Shown: positions 33,817 through 44,239, counted from the stretch's first letter. The stretch is DNA of 64,000 nucleotides from Enoplolaimus lenunculus (GCA_030248215.1 JASANG010001477.1:37571-101570); one strand, 5' to 3'. Translations and numbers: made by a program. Notes: a model not told the origin generated them from the letters alone.

Positions 33817-34160
33817 GGCCTATGCCTGTATTCTCAAATGTGTATAGCACCTATAACCAGTTAGCGATACGTCTTGTAACTTTCTATACATTGAACGGCC
33901 CATGTATAGAACAGGGCCGGAACAGTAGTATAAGCATATTCCTAAGCCTAAGCCTAAGCCTACGCCTAAGCGTATGGATGAGCCTATTCCTAAGCCTAAG
34001 TCTAAGCCTAAGCCTAAGCCTGAGCAAAAAAATTAGTTTAAAGGCTTAAACTGACTCTATTATAGCCACTCCAGAAAACGATCCGGCCGTGTTCTATAAA
34101 TGGGCCCATTGAACGATGTGCTTCGAACGCTAGCATATTTTTAGTAATGCCCATTTTGAA
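33817..34160. mobile_element. Family H MITE interrupted by a family C copy (H3)
   Basis: The left end GTATTCTCAAATGTGTATAG with CACCTATAACCAGTTAG continues to TTTCTATACATTGAAC, then a family C element, then CATTGAACGATG. The right end of H is eroded. Confidence 0.6.
33897..34106 (+). mobile_element. Family C MITE with TTAGGC core (C1)
   Basis: The left GGCCCATGTATAGAACAGGG pairs with GTTCTATAAATGGGCC at the right. It has a perfect 8-bp duplication, CATTGAAC, at 33889-33896 and 34107-34114. The core is CCTAAG hexamers with a CGTATGGATGAG spacer. Confidence 0.9.
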
Positions 34161-35159
34161 TATTATACAATAAAATTTGAAAAGTGAAAGGATTTGAGGT
34201 TAGAGCTGTATTTGCAGAAAAGTTTCTGTTGTAATCTGAAACTTAGAACCGAACTCAACGTTTGAAATCAATTTTTACTACTGTCAAGAGTCGACAATGA
34301 CTCTTTTTTACAAGTGTGTGCAACTGGGTGCATTCTGTGCACAAAAGAGTTTACCCAGAACACATTGCGTTTTTGCCTACACCCCCCTTATTTAGGAGGG
34401 GCAAGCTTACCGATCCTCTCAATTTCACATGTTAAAATATTCCAATACTCCAAAGTTGCTCCCCTTCTAGTTTTAAAACCCACACGTATGCTGTGTTTCA
34501 AGCGGTGACTACCCCCCTAATTCAGGGAGGGGGGTCGGCCAAAAATGCAACACCCATTGGTACATTTTGTGCCATGTGGAACCCTAAGAGCTGCATACTC
34601 TTGTATGATGCACTCATGCTACTACGTGTTCTAGCTTGTTGACATTTTATTACTTCGTACAAATTGCTTCGTCCGCTTATCATGTCATACTTGAAAAAAA
34701 TTTGAAATATCATATGATACTGCCGTAAATGTACCATGATATCATGTGATACAAAGCTATTTGCATGCAATTACTACTGCAGAGCAGTGGTTCGTAAAGC
34801 CAACATCATATGACGTTCAACTCATATCGACATGTTTGCTGTTGACGTCACAGAGATTCTTGTTGCCATTAGTTCAATATACAAAACGTGTTTCGGTCTG
34901 CCGCAGTTAACATGAATCCAGGCAATTAACAGGAAAACGCATTTACAATCTTTTCCAAGCTCAAATGAGGTTCATCATACACATTGGTTCCGGTAAGGTT
35001 CAGAAAATTACAGTTTTGACAAATTTAGCCACGGTATGTAATCACGAAAGCTATACCCGGAACGCACTTATATACCTAGTGGCATAAGTTATCGTCGGTA
35101 GAGATCAAAGTATTGCTGCTATTAAATTAATACGGCGTTCTTGCAGTCTTAAAGCTTGC
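34161..35159. other. No recognised feature
   Basis: Around 1 kb without a recognised gene. The text TACCCCCCTAATTCAGGGAGGGGGGT at about 34509-34534 is a small inverted repeat. Confidence 0.35.
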
Positions 35160-35324
35160 GGTCAATGTATAAACCGGGTCCTGTAACAGTAGTATAAGCA
35201 TATTTCTAAGCCTAAGCCTACGCCTAAACCTAAACCTAAGCAAAATATTAGTCCACAATTTAGCTTGCTCTATTGTAGCCCACAGCAGACAAGCGTTCCT
35301 CCCTTGCAGATCTTTGTATGGGCC
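35160..35324 (+). mobile_element. Family C MITE variant (C3)
   Basis: GGTCAATGTATAAACCGGGTCC on the left and AGATCTTTGTATGGGCC on the right, with a TAAGCC-type core. Target duplication is not evident. Confidence 0.65.
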
Positions 35325-35519
35325 AATAACGCTATGTAGAGCAGAAAGCACCAGCGAACAGTTGTAAGCAGTGGGTGGTGTATACAGAAATTTTTGACTC
35401 GGACGCAATATATAATAGTAAAATGATATTTTGCGCGTAAAACAAACGAAAATAACGCGCTTTTTTATTAAATCTCAATAAAAGTTTTAGTTTTTGGTTG
35501 ATCCGTCTGAAAGAATACC
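35325..35519. other. Family J fragment
   Basis: AAATTTTTGACTCGGACGCAATATATAATAGTAAAA at about 35389-35425 resembles an arm of the family J foldback at 11423-11795. Confidence 0.4.
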
Positions 35520-35560
35520 GGCCCATGTATAGAACAGGGCCGGAACAGTAGTATAAGCAT

Positions 35561-35942
35561 CAGTGGCGGATCCAGGATCTCAAAATGGGGGGGGGGCAAA
35601 ATATCACAGGTAGTAAACTTATTTTTGACCCATACTGTAGTTACAGGGGGTGCCCATTTTGAGTCCCAATTAATACGAGTCCGTATCCCTGATAAGAGTC
35701 CGTAAGCGAGTAGAGTTCTTACACTCTTGTTAGAGTCCATAGATGTCTATTATCCATAATTGTAGCGCATAAATGACTCCAGGGCCAAATAAAGGTGAGT
35801 TCGAATCTTTAAAGCGTACCTATACTATTGTGTATAAAACAGAGAAATCAACAGCGTAGAACAACAATTGACATTATATAATTTTTGTCGAGATGCTGTT
35901 GAGGTGCCACGGCCGGGGTGGCCCCCCATGGATCCGCAATTG
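35561..35942 (+). mobile_element. Family D hAT MITE nested in C2 (D1)
   Basis: CAGTGGCGGATCCAGG on the left, CATGGATCCGCAATTG on the right. The 8-bp flanks ATAAGCAT and ATAAGTAT match at 7 bases. It is homologous to the 171-bp copy at 38112-38282 except for the inserted family E piece. Confidence 0.88.
35635..35820 (+). mobile_element. Family E fragment nested in D1
   Basis: Starting CTGTAG after a TA, it carries TGCCCATTTTGAGTCCCAATTAATACGAGTCCG and ACTCCAGGGCCAAATAAAGGTGAGTTCGA, as in E1 and E2. The right end is missing, so the inner boundary near 35820 is approximate. Confidence 0.7.
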
Positions 35943-36286
35943 ATAAGTATATTTCTAAGCCTAAGCCTAAGCCTAAGCGTACGGATGAGCCTATTCCTAA
36001 GCGTAAGCATACGGATGAACCTATTCCTAAGCCTAAGCCTAAGCCTAAAAAATTTAGTCTTAAGCTTCAACTGACTCTGTTCGAGCCCCTTCGAAAAACG
36101 ATCCGGCCCTGTTCTATACATGGGCCAGAATACCAATAAACCACATATCTAAGCCAACCGCAACGATTGAGAAGCTAAAACACTTGCTTCCGCCTTGGTC
36201 TCGATCGTGAAGCTATGAGTTATCGAAAAATTGTTCGCTAATAACGCTTGTTACGAAAAATAACAGACGGATTGATGTTGTGAAAA

Positions 36287-36431
36287 CAGGCACGTAGCCA
36301 GCTCACCTTGCAAGGGGGGGCTGAAAAATTTTCAAGAGGGGCAATTAAAACTTTTCAACGACTTACAAGCAAAGTTGAAAACCTACTATATGGCCAAAAT
36401 TTTTCCCCAGCCCCTCCATGGCTACGGCCCG
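36287..36431 (+). mobile_element. Family A MITE (A4)
   Basis: The ends CAGGCACGTAGCCAGCTCAC and GGCTACGGCCCG have a perfect 8-bp duplication, TGTGAAAA, at 36279-36286 and 36432-36439. Confidence 0.9.
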
Positions 36432-36770
36432 TGTGAAAAACATAACACACTTTGTTTTTGCTTCAATTTTAGATATTTAAAACGTCTAACGTTTAACTTG
36501 TAGGGTCGTATTGGTTTATGATACATTTGTTTACTGTAGCCAGCCACTTTAGAAACACTAATTGATTTTCAAGCGGTTCGTTTTGTATAAACAAACATTT
36601 TGTTTTAGCTGCTTCATATGGGCCATTTAAGAGCGTAGAGAGTTTGAATCGCGGACCAGCGTTCGGCCCATCTAAATCGTTTGGTTCCATTCCGTTGCTC
36701 TTGGTTAAACTCAAGACTGTATTCAACGCTACAACTGAAATGATTGGACTTGCCAGCTTCAGCCAATGTA
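36432..36770. other. No recognised feature
   Basis: AT-rich. Overlapping frames on both strands at 36493-36892 show no domain, and the plus frame runs into a family C element. Confidence 0.3.
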
Positions 36771-36959
36771 TAGAACAGGGTTGTAACAGCAGAATATGGA
36801 TATTCCTACGTCTAGGCCTCAGTCTGAGTGTAAGGATAAGTTTATACGTAAGCGTAAACCTAAGCCGAAGCCGAAGGAAAACATTCGGATAAAGCGTAAG
36901 GTTACACTTCTATTCCAGTCTCGCAAAAAAGCGGTCCGTCTCTGATCTTTATAGGGGCC
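36771..36959 (+). mobile_element. Family C MITE variant (C6)
   Basis: AGCCAATGTATAGAACAGGG on the left and CTGATCTTTATAGGGGCC on the right enclose eroded TAAGCC hexamers. Confidence 0.65.
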
Positions 36960-37154
36960 CAAGTTTGTTATAGTCTCAATTGTGTTACAGTAAACACTTT
37001 GACAAAGGTTTTGGCAATTTCGATAGTGAAAATTTTTGCTTTTTTGTACATAAGTGCTTTTCAGAGTGATTATTTGTAGAGTTAGGACAGCTTAGCTTAA
37101 AAACAAATTTTTAGTAATAGAGCATTATGGTTAAAGTTTGTTTTTTCAACATTG
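36960..37154. other. No recognised feature
   Basis: Short AT-rich spacer before the ATT array. Confidence 0.3.
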
Positions 37155-37197
37155 CTATTATTATTATTATTATTACTACTACTGTGATTATTATTAC

Positions 37198-37266
<69 letters not shown>

Positions 37267-37310
37267 CATTTTTAGTATTACTATAATTATTATTATTATT
37301 ATTGCCTAAT
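37155..37310. repeat. ATT trinucleotide microsatellite
   Basis: About 150 bp of ATT units with a few ACT, GTG and ATC interruptions. Frames through it encode polyasparagine on the minus strand and polyisoleucine on the plus strand, so the 106-codon minus frame at 37097-37417 is mostly repeat. The 50 or so codons before the repeat on the minus strand (37311-37480) are open and hydrophilic but unrecognised. Confidence 0.92.
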
Positions 37311-37739
37311 TTTATTTCCCCTTTGGCTTCGGTTCCATGCTTGGGCTCCCGCAAAAAATTGATAACCCTCGCCTCTGATTTTTCACCTCCGATTACACCC
37401 TGATCACTTCCCAACATTAGTTTTCGAGTTTCAAATTCATTTTCCTTACAAAACGTGATTAAGGTTCGCCGATCAAACGTACCTGCACAGCTAACACATC
37501 AGCTACCGAAAATTTCAAACATCAATTTTTTATGTTTGTCTAGAAAATACAGCTCTCTAAAACAATGCTTCCTTTCTATAAGCAAGGATCAAGAACTTTT
37601 CCTCCAAACTCTAAGCAGGTTGACAGTTTTGCATGATACGTGCATCATAAATCACGCAAGATTTTGTAATTGTCAAGAAACTGTTTACTATACAGTTCGC
37701 ATTGACAAGAACACGGAACAAATATATATACATACACCT
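37311..37739. other. Unassigned, open frames on both strands
   Basis: A plus frame of about 110 codons (37455-37790) and a minus frame flowing into polyasparagine. No family recognised on either strand. A lone exon cannot be excluded. Confidence 0.25.
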
Positions 37740-38040
37740 GTGCGCATATTCTCAAATGAGTGTAGCACCTATTACCAGTTAGTGGCTTGATAAAGTTTGA
37801 ACTATCGAACCGTTTCAAGATTTCAAACAAGCGAAATACCGCAGCTAGTCGCTACGGTTTTCAAAGTATCCACAATTATTGATTAAATTAAAAGCGAAAA
37901 ATGTTGTCATTTTCAAGCCACGGAGACGTTGGTTTCGAAATTTAGCATATTTGACTATTTCATTCGGTCGTAAATTTTGCCGATTTTGTAGTTTTGTTTG
38001 AAAACCAGTTACTAAATCTCGTGATAAATGCTACACACAG
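37740..38040. mobile_element. Family H MITE, diverged (H8)
   Basis: GCATATTCTCAAATGAGTGTAG with CACCTATTACCAGTTAGTGG on the left and TTTGAAAACCAGTTACTAAATCTCGTGATAAATGCTAC on the right. Confidence 0.5.
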
Positions 38041-38111
38041 CTCAGATACGGGACTAAACGTACTTAAAGCTCAGAGGAACGAATTAAAATGATATTAAAA
38101 AACAGCAACAG

Positions 38112-38282
38112 CAGTGGCGGATCCAGGATCTCAAAATGGGGGGCCCAAAATTTCACAGGTAATAAACTTACTTTAGACCCATACACAAACCACGAACTAT
38201 TGTAACAAAATTGCTATATAATTTTTGTCGAGATGCTGTTGGGGGGGCCACGGCCGGGGTGGCCTCCATGGATCCGCCATTG
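38112..38282 (+). mobile_element. Family D hAT MITE (D2)
   Basis: Complete 171-bp element from CAGTGGCGGATCCAGG to CATGGATCCGCCATTG, with a perfect 8-bp duplication AGCAACAG at 38104-38111 and 38283-38290. It is the uninterrupted reference for D1. Confidence 0.92.
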
Positions 38283-38338
38283 AGCAACAGAAACGGTAAA
38301 TTTTTCTGTTCCGATTTGCAAAATATTCGATTGCAATA

Positions 38339-38480
38339 CATGCCCGTAGCCAGCTCACCATGCTATGGGGGCCAAAAATTTTTCAGGAGGGGTTATTTAA
38401 AGGTTTTCAATGACTTACAAGCAAGATTGAAAATCTTCTAGGGTGGGCTAAAACCTGCCCCCCTTGGCTACGGCCCCGTG
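38339..38480 (+). mobile_element. Family A MITE (A5)
   Basis: CATGCCCGTAGCCAGCTCAC on the left and TTGGCTACGGCCCCGTG on the right enclose TTTTCAATGACTTACAAGCAAGATTG. Target duplication is unclear. Confidence 0.8.
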
Positions 38481-38866
38481 CGACAACAGAAATATAAGGT
38501 GATGTAACGTAACTATACAATACTTTAGTTATATTAAGTACCGCAAAATCGACCATATTCCGTAGCTTAGAGGCACAACCACTGACATGGCAGATATGTG
38601 CAAGTAGGTGAAACTACAATTTTTTTGGTTAGTTACCTATGAAATTATTTGTCTAAATGGAAAAAGTAAAAAAAATAAATTGTTTAGCTAAACCAGCTTT
38701 GTTAACTTATAAAATCGGGGGTTTATAAGCTAATTGATTTGAAAAACGATGTAAAACAAAACATATTCCAGCCCCGTAGCCAAACAGACACCACTTTGAA
38801 CTGCAGACCGTCAGACACGCAGTTTCTACATGCTCTACATGCTTGTTCTAATACGTTCTCGATGAC
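38481..38866. other. No recognised feature
   Basis: AT-rich sequence with no recognised element. Confidence 0.3.
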
Positions 38867-39320
38867 TACTATTCTTTTTTCACATGAATATTTTCCATGA
38901 ATCTACGACAATTCGTCGTCCGATAACTTGTCGCCCATGAGTGTCCTAAAGCCAATGAATTAACCCAAGCATAATTATTAGCGTAATCTTTGGCTTAAGC
39001 CTAAGCATAATGATCGGCGACGAATTGTCGAGTCGACGAATTTTCGAATTACAAGTTGTCGGGCTACGAATTGTCGTGATATCATTTTCTATTTCGTGTA
39101 AGATCTAATCTTAAGAAAGAATCGAATCGCAGCCTTTCGACTGAGAGGCGTTTGACTTAGCAATAGAAGCTTGACGCTCGAGTCTCAGGAGATTCTTTCA
39201 AGAAAAATACGAGCTATGCGTACACGTAACAATTGTTAAGCACTGCACGTTGTGTATTAATTCCGTATGCAGTTGCCGCTTTAAGTTGCGAACAGAATAC
39301 TCAATGTGAGCAGGGGTTAG
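38867..39320 (-). mobile_element. Family T element split by a family L insertion (T3)
   Basis: The left piece (to 38898) keeps CACATGAATATTTTCCAT, the standard T end. After a family L element, ATTTTCTATTTC continues into an eroded tRNA-like region, GCTTGACGCTCGAG, and the right end CAATGTGAGCAGGGGTTA. Confidence 0.65.
38899..39083. mobile_element. Family L MITE nested in T3 (L2)
   Basis: GAATCTACGACAATTCGTCG at the left pairs with CGAATTGTCGTGATATC at the right. The flanks ATTTTCCAT (38890-38898) and ATTTTCTAT (39084-39092) match at 8 of 9 bases. A 9-bp duplication points to a Mutator-like enzyme. The core holds GCTTAAGCCTAAGC-type hexamers. Confidence 0.75.
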
Positions 39321-39994
39321 TTAAATACGTTGAGCTGGCTTCGGGCACGAAATAACTGCCAAACTTACTTTTTGCAAGATCCGTGAACACCGATTCTGTG
39401 TCACCTTCTGGGTGTTTACTTCCGTATCGATTGGGCGAATGATAAGATATGATGCATGTACGCCTTTGACCTGATGGCTTCAATGCACTACCTCGGCTAA
39501 TAATACTCATTCTAAGCGCTGATACAAAACGCTGCAACTATTGCAGTAAATAAAGTTACATTTAGAATTAATATTTTGTAGAATTTGCTGAAATTCAAGC
39601 ACAAAAATATATTCATAAATGATTTTAAAAAATCGTAATATACTTTAAGTTTCGAGAAAATACAGTACATTTTAGACATAGATTTAAACGTTGGGCCGTT
39701 TTGAAAATGAGTACATTTAGAGTGATTTAGTTAAACTAAATTATTACTAATATTTAAGAAATTATGCAATTTGTCTTTGTCGAAAACTGACTTAGGTGCA
39801 ACCCCCCCCCCACGCCCCCCCCGTTGCTTAACTATGAAGTGCAGCTGTATTTTAGATATTTTGAATATTTGCTCAAAGCTAAAATTAAGGAAGAAAACAG
39901 AAAACTAATAAAGACAAGTCTTTAAATTCCACAACAATAAAATTACTGCTTATGGAGAATATACATTAAAGATAGTAAACTGAAAAATTTTCGG
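39321..39994. other. No recognised feature
   Basis: Contains a poly-C stretch at 39802-39824. A minus-strand frame (39301-39537) overlaps the end of T3 and has no domain. Confidence 0.35.
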
Positions 39995-40211
39995 TTAATC
40001 CTTTCTCACATGAATATTTTCTATTTCCCCTGAGACCTACTTTTATGCTAGGATTCGAACTGCAGTGACTAGAGTGGGAGGTGTATACCATCACCACTCA
40101 GCTATAGGAGCTTGACGCTCGAGCCCGAGGGGGCTCTCACGTTTTGTGGTGATTTAGTACTATGTATACGTGTTGCAATTGTTAAACACGGTGCGATTGA
40201 GAAGGGGTTAA
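39995..40211 (-). mobile_element. Family T tRNA-like TTAA element with internal deletion (T4)
   Basis: TTAATCCTTTCTCACATG to GAGAAGGGGTTAA, TTAA at both ends (39995-39998 and 40208-40211). The tRNA-like A and B boxes are intact. About 55 bp near the right end, including the GAGTTGCC palindrome, are missing compared with T6. Confidence 0.85.
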
Positions 40212-40300
40212 TCTTGAGATCAGCTCGCCCAACATCACAATACAATGTAAAAATACAACTTACGCGACTCTAAATCTTAAAAAATATTCTCAAACCAGGT

Positions 40301-40558
40301 GAGATTGCGGTATACTTCTGATATATTTTACTGGCGTCCGAAGCCATCCGTCCCTGTAAAGCGCCGTCCGTCGCCGTACACCGCAGTCGATCACCGTCCG
40401 TTACCGTCCGGTGCCGTTTCGTCACGGTGCGGTATCGTATGCGAATTATTCACATACGACGCTGTACGGTGACGGATTTAGCCGTACGGCTCACGAACGG
40501 CGCCGCTCTGGCAACGTACGGTGACGGACGGGGTCGTATGACAAGTATAGCGCAACCT
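40301..40558. mobile_element. Family I Harbinger-like MITE (I2)
   Basis: The left AGATTGCGGTATACTT and right AAGTATAGCGCAACCT enclose a GC-rich foldback of ACCGTCCGTC and GACGGACGGT words. Confidence 0.8.
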
Positions 40559-41259
40559 TAAAGATATATCAATTTTACATCTCGAAACCGTGACCGTGTT
40601 GTACAAACAAGGTTGCCAAAAAAAGTTTATCGCCAAAATTTTTAATTAAAATTTTAATCTCTGAAACTTTTAAGCTAAAACTAAACATAAAGCCCTATTA
40701 TCACGTCCAAGTTTTTGGTGCGAGAACTTGCAGTTGCAAATTGCACTCAAAACTTATATTTTTGATCAATAAATTCAGTGAACGTGCATGGTGGTTCACA
40801 CATCTCAACTAAATTCCTAGCTATGATTTTCAATTATTCGCAACTGCCAGTTTTTCGAACGGGATTTTTTGACAAAACTTGCAAGTGTAATTTGCAGTTG
40901 CAAGTTCTCGCAGCAAAAACTTGCACGTGTGAATAGGGCATAAAATTTTAGGTCTCAAAAAGTTTCTTAAAGAAGTCATCAAAAATGATATTGAAAATGC
41001 TAAACACACAACAGGTTCAGGCACGTCCCGACGCCCACGTCGCCCAGGCTTAAGCTTATGATTATGTGTAGATACTGTTACAAGCGTGAACCTAACAAGT
41101 GGCCAAATTTTCAAGCAATTAAGCGAGTAATTTATAGCTGGCTCCTATACCAACAATATTTTCGATCCAGTTTGATCCTTTTATTTGAATTACACAATTC
41201 ACAAAATAACCGACACCTTAGGGACAGTAAAAAATTACAAAGGGCAGGCGGTGTATCCA
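40559..41259. other. No recognised feature
   Basis: The phrases GTGCGAGAACTTGCAGTTGCAAATTGCA (about 40719) and CTTGCAAGTGTAATTTGCAGTTGCAAGTTCTCGCA (about 40877) are inverted copies, suggesting an unrecognised foldback at about 40690-40940. Confidence 0.35.
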
Positions 41260-41427
41260 CAGACCCGTAGCCAGCTGACCATGCTAGGAGGGGGCTAGAA
41301 CATTTTCAGGAGCGGTATTCAAGGTTTTCAATAAGTTACAAGCAAGGTTGCAAACTTTCTAGGAGGGTCAAAATTTTTCCAGGGGGGACTGAACCTCCTT
41401 ATGCCCCGCCGCCTGGCTACGGGCCCG
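41260..41427 (+). mobile_element. Family A MITE (A6)
   Basis: The ends CAGACCCGTAGCCAGCTGAC and GGCTACGGGCCCG have a perfect 8-bp duplication, TGTATCCA, at 41252-41259 and 41428-41435. Confidence 0.9.
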
Positions 41428-41830
41428 TGTATCCAAGTGTGAAAGTTAAATTTTAGCGATAAACTACTTTATTTTATGAAAGTACAATACCCATCTAAAA
41501 TGCTACGTTTGGTTTATCCATTCCATATGCTTGTTTAACTAAACATTTTTCTCACGGCAAAACTATATTTTTTAGTTATATGATATCGCTTGTCTTTGTT
41601 TAAAGTCTCTTCAAGCTTATATATTGTGGCAAACGAAGAACTTTATGAAACAAGCGAACGGTATATGAATTCGACTTTATAAACCGGAAAACCCGCTAGC
41701 AAACTTTATTCGGTTTTTTTATATCTATAGTCGGTATTTTTGAGTATACGAATCTACCATTAATTTTTTTCTTTCAAATTATTTTTTCTTAATATTAAAT
41801 ACATATTCTTCTAAGTTTACGCATTCAACG
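41428..41830. other. No recognised feature
   Basis: AT-rich spacer between two family A copies. Confidence 0.3.
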
Positions 41831-42010
41831 CGACACCGTACCCGTAGCTAGCTCACCTTGCTAGGGTTGCTAACAAAATTTTCAGTGCCGTACATACAAG
41901 GGTTTTCGATGACGTACAAACGAGGTTGAAAATGTTCTATAGACGAGACAAAAAATTTTACACGAACGACTGATCCCACTCTTGGCCCATCCCTGTGGCC
42001 ACGGGATCCG
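41831..42010 (+). mobile_element. Family A MITE (A7)
   Basis: GTACCCGTAGCTAGCTCACC on the left, GTGGCCACGGGATCCG on the right, with flanks ATTCAACG and ATTCAACA matching at 7 of 8. Confidence 0.8.
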
Positions 42011-42081
42011 ATTCAACAGCGTTATAATTTTGCTTTACAAATATTTGTGATATAGAATTTTAGATGAGAATTATACAAATA

Positions 42082-42332
42082 CAGTATTCGTACAAGTGTA
42101 TTGTAACGGCTAGTTATCCGAGATATGGCCCATGTTACTTTAAGGGGCGTCCAGGTTTCTGGTCGGTCCATAAAAGAGTAGGTTTAGATTCTAGATTACA
42201 TTTTTGCTAGTATTCGCACAAGTATTGTAACGGCTAGTTATCCGAGATATGGCCCATGTTACTTTAAGGGGCGTCCAGGTTTCTGGTCGGTCCATAAAAG
42301 AGTAGGTTTAGATTCTAGATTACATTTTTGCT
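42082..42332 (+). repeat. Tandem duplication across a MITE boundary
   Basis: 42082-42208 and 42209-42332 are near-identical. Each comprises about 45 bp of flank (AGTATTCG to CGAGATAT) plus the first 80 bp of the family B element. The duplication therefore happened after that element inserted. Confidence 0.88.
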
Positions 42333-42675
42333 TCGACTTAAACTTAGGCTTAGGTTTAGGCTTAGGCTTAGAAACACATTTTTGCAACTCTTAGACTTAG
42401 GCTTAATCTTAGGAATACACTGCAAAAAAGGGAGAGTCAAATTGACTCTCTCCAAAATCGGCTTCTCCTGACTACACAAACTGAGTCAAATTCGAATCCG
42501 CCAGAGTCAAATTCGACTCATTGAGCGATTCAGCGAATCGAATTTGACTCTGGCGGAGTCGAATTCTGACGCAGTTTGTGAGTTAAGAAAAGCCTATTTC
42601 GGAGAGTCAATTTGCCTCACCATTTTTTCAGTGTACGCTTAATCCACTGTTACGCCCCTTAAAGTAACATTGGCT
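42127..42675 (+). mobile_element. Family B MITE with duplicated left end and nested F3 (B6)
   Basis: GGCCCATGTTACTTTAAGGG at 42127 and again at 42251. The right end CCCTTAAAGTAACATTGGCT stops at 42675. The 8-bp duplication CGAGATAT is perfect (42119-42126 and 42676-42683, plus the internal copy at 42243-42250). A palindromic family F element interrupts the TTAGGC core. Confidence 0.9.
42418..42633. mobile_element. Family F palindromic MITE nested in B6 (F3)
   Basis: CACTGCAAAAAAGGGAGAG on the left, CCATTTTTTCAGTG on the right, TA on both sides (42416-42417 and 42634-42635). Arms of GAGTCAAATTCGACTC words fold back almost completely. Confidence 0.9.
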
Positions 42676-43036
42676 CGAGATATTATGGTAGCTAGTACGC
42701 GAGCGAGCTGCCTTAAATACGCCTGTGCCACAGATTTGTAATTCCAGCTGCGTTTTACACTGGTCTGTCTAATATAACAATCAAGAAACTCTTACAAACA
42801 GTTAAATCTTCGCATCACATAAAATCAATTTCATACCGGCGAAAACTCAGCAATGAACCAACGTTTCTACTCATACCACTTCTTTATAATAAATACATCA
42901 CAAAAATATCAGTTTTGACTATGAAAATGAACGATCTGAAAATTCTTTTAAATGCCAACTGCGGCTTGTCCCAAGCTTGCCTCAGTATGAGAAATTCAAC
43001 GAAACGCACAACGGAGATCTTGAATTGGAAATCGTA
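42676..43036. other. No recognised feature
   Basis: AT-rich spacer between B6 and F4. Confidence 0.3.
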
Positions 43037-43239
43037 CACTGCAAGAAATGATGAGTCAAATTGACTCTCTCCGAAATAGGCTTCTCCTGACTACACAAAC
43101 TGAGTCAAAAATTCGACTCCGCCATAACTCAAATTGAGTCGAACATGACTGTGGGCGGAGTCAACTTTTGACTCAGTTTTTGTAGTCAGGAAAAGCCTAT
43201 TTCGGCGAGAGTCAATTTGGCTCATCATTTTTGGCAGTG
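43037..43239. mobile_element. Family F palindromic MITE (F4)
   Basis: CACTGCAAGAAATGATGAG on the left, TCATTTTTGGCAGTG on the right. Left flank TA, right flank TG. Only about 400 bp from F3. Confidence 0.85.
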
Positions 43240-44239
43240 TGCGAGTTTAAAAGTTAAGAAGGAAACTAGGAAACTATTACTTTTCAAAACATTAATAGGT
43301 TGACAAACCAGGCAAATTAAATTGTGTCATTCTCTATTCTAGAATACTGTTCAAACGCAATTCTGATTTGAATACTTCATTAATAATTTTTCGAGCCGAA
43401 TTCGCGGTTTAAGCTGTACTGTACACCGCACAGACCTGTTTTTTATATATAAAATGATAAACATTTTGCGATTTTTTACACTCCAATTATTTTATTATCG
43501 AAAGTTCAGTAAAAAAGCACTCGGCAGACATCTGAGTCAGAAATATCAGCTGAAATATCAAATGAAACGCAAGACGAGACTGATATTAAAAATAGTGCCG
43601 GGTATTCCTTTGGCCAGGGTTGGTTGTCTCTGTGATTATATTAAAACAAAACAAAAACATTAGGGCCCAACTACAGCGAGGCCAAAGATGCTGTCCGCAT
43701 AACTTTGTTCACCCCTGATTAAAAACAGAACGACAGAATGGAATGAATTTTATTTTAAAATTAATTCTTTGCCCGCCTATAAATGTTCACGGTTGCGATG
43801 CTGAAAGAAATATGAATAATTTTTGGCGAAATATCGAGAAAAACAGGTGCTGCGTTCGGCAAGAACGTAAAATTTGCCAAAACCATACGATATAACAATG
43901 CAACGAATAAAAGTTATTCGCATAAAATGAAAAAAATTAATACAAAGGAACCGAGCATTAAATTGGGGTCATTTTTGAGAAATTCCAGAAACATTCAGGT
44001 TTTATTAAATTTTAAAATATTTTTTACAAATAAATTTAATTTCATTTAAAATCGGTTCAAAATAACCACGCAAATAAAACAATGGAGTTTGCATCTTTGA
44101 AAAAATTCACGTAAGGTTTAGTTTCACATTTTTTGGCGTTCCCAAGAGCCTTATGAATTGGCTCAAGTTGTTTAAAACAAGTTATATTATGACATGGTTC
44201 AAAGCGAAAAAAGTAAATTCTTTGCCCGTATTTTTAACT
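43240..44239. other. No recognised feature
   Basis: 1 kb of AT-rich DNA. A plus-strand frame at 43454-43663 has no domain. Confidence 0.35.

Larger units (their letters stand above)
35520..36126 (+). mobile_element. Family C MITE split by a nested D and E insertion (C2)
   Basis: GGCCCATGTATAGAACAGGG at 35520 and CCCTGTTCTATACATGGGCC ending at 36126, with a perfect outer 8-bp duplication AGAATACC (35512-35519 and 36127-36134). A family D element occupies 35561-35942 inside its core, and a family E piece lies inside that. Confidence 0.9.

Noticed and set aside
37097-37417. Polyasparagine protein on the minus strand
   Set aside because: Most of it is an ATT microsatellite. The short unique part before the repeat has no recognised family and no clear splice signals, so it is only noted as unassigned.
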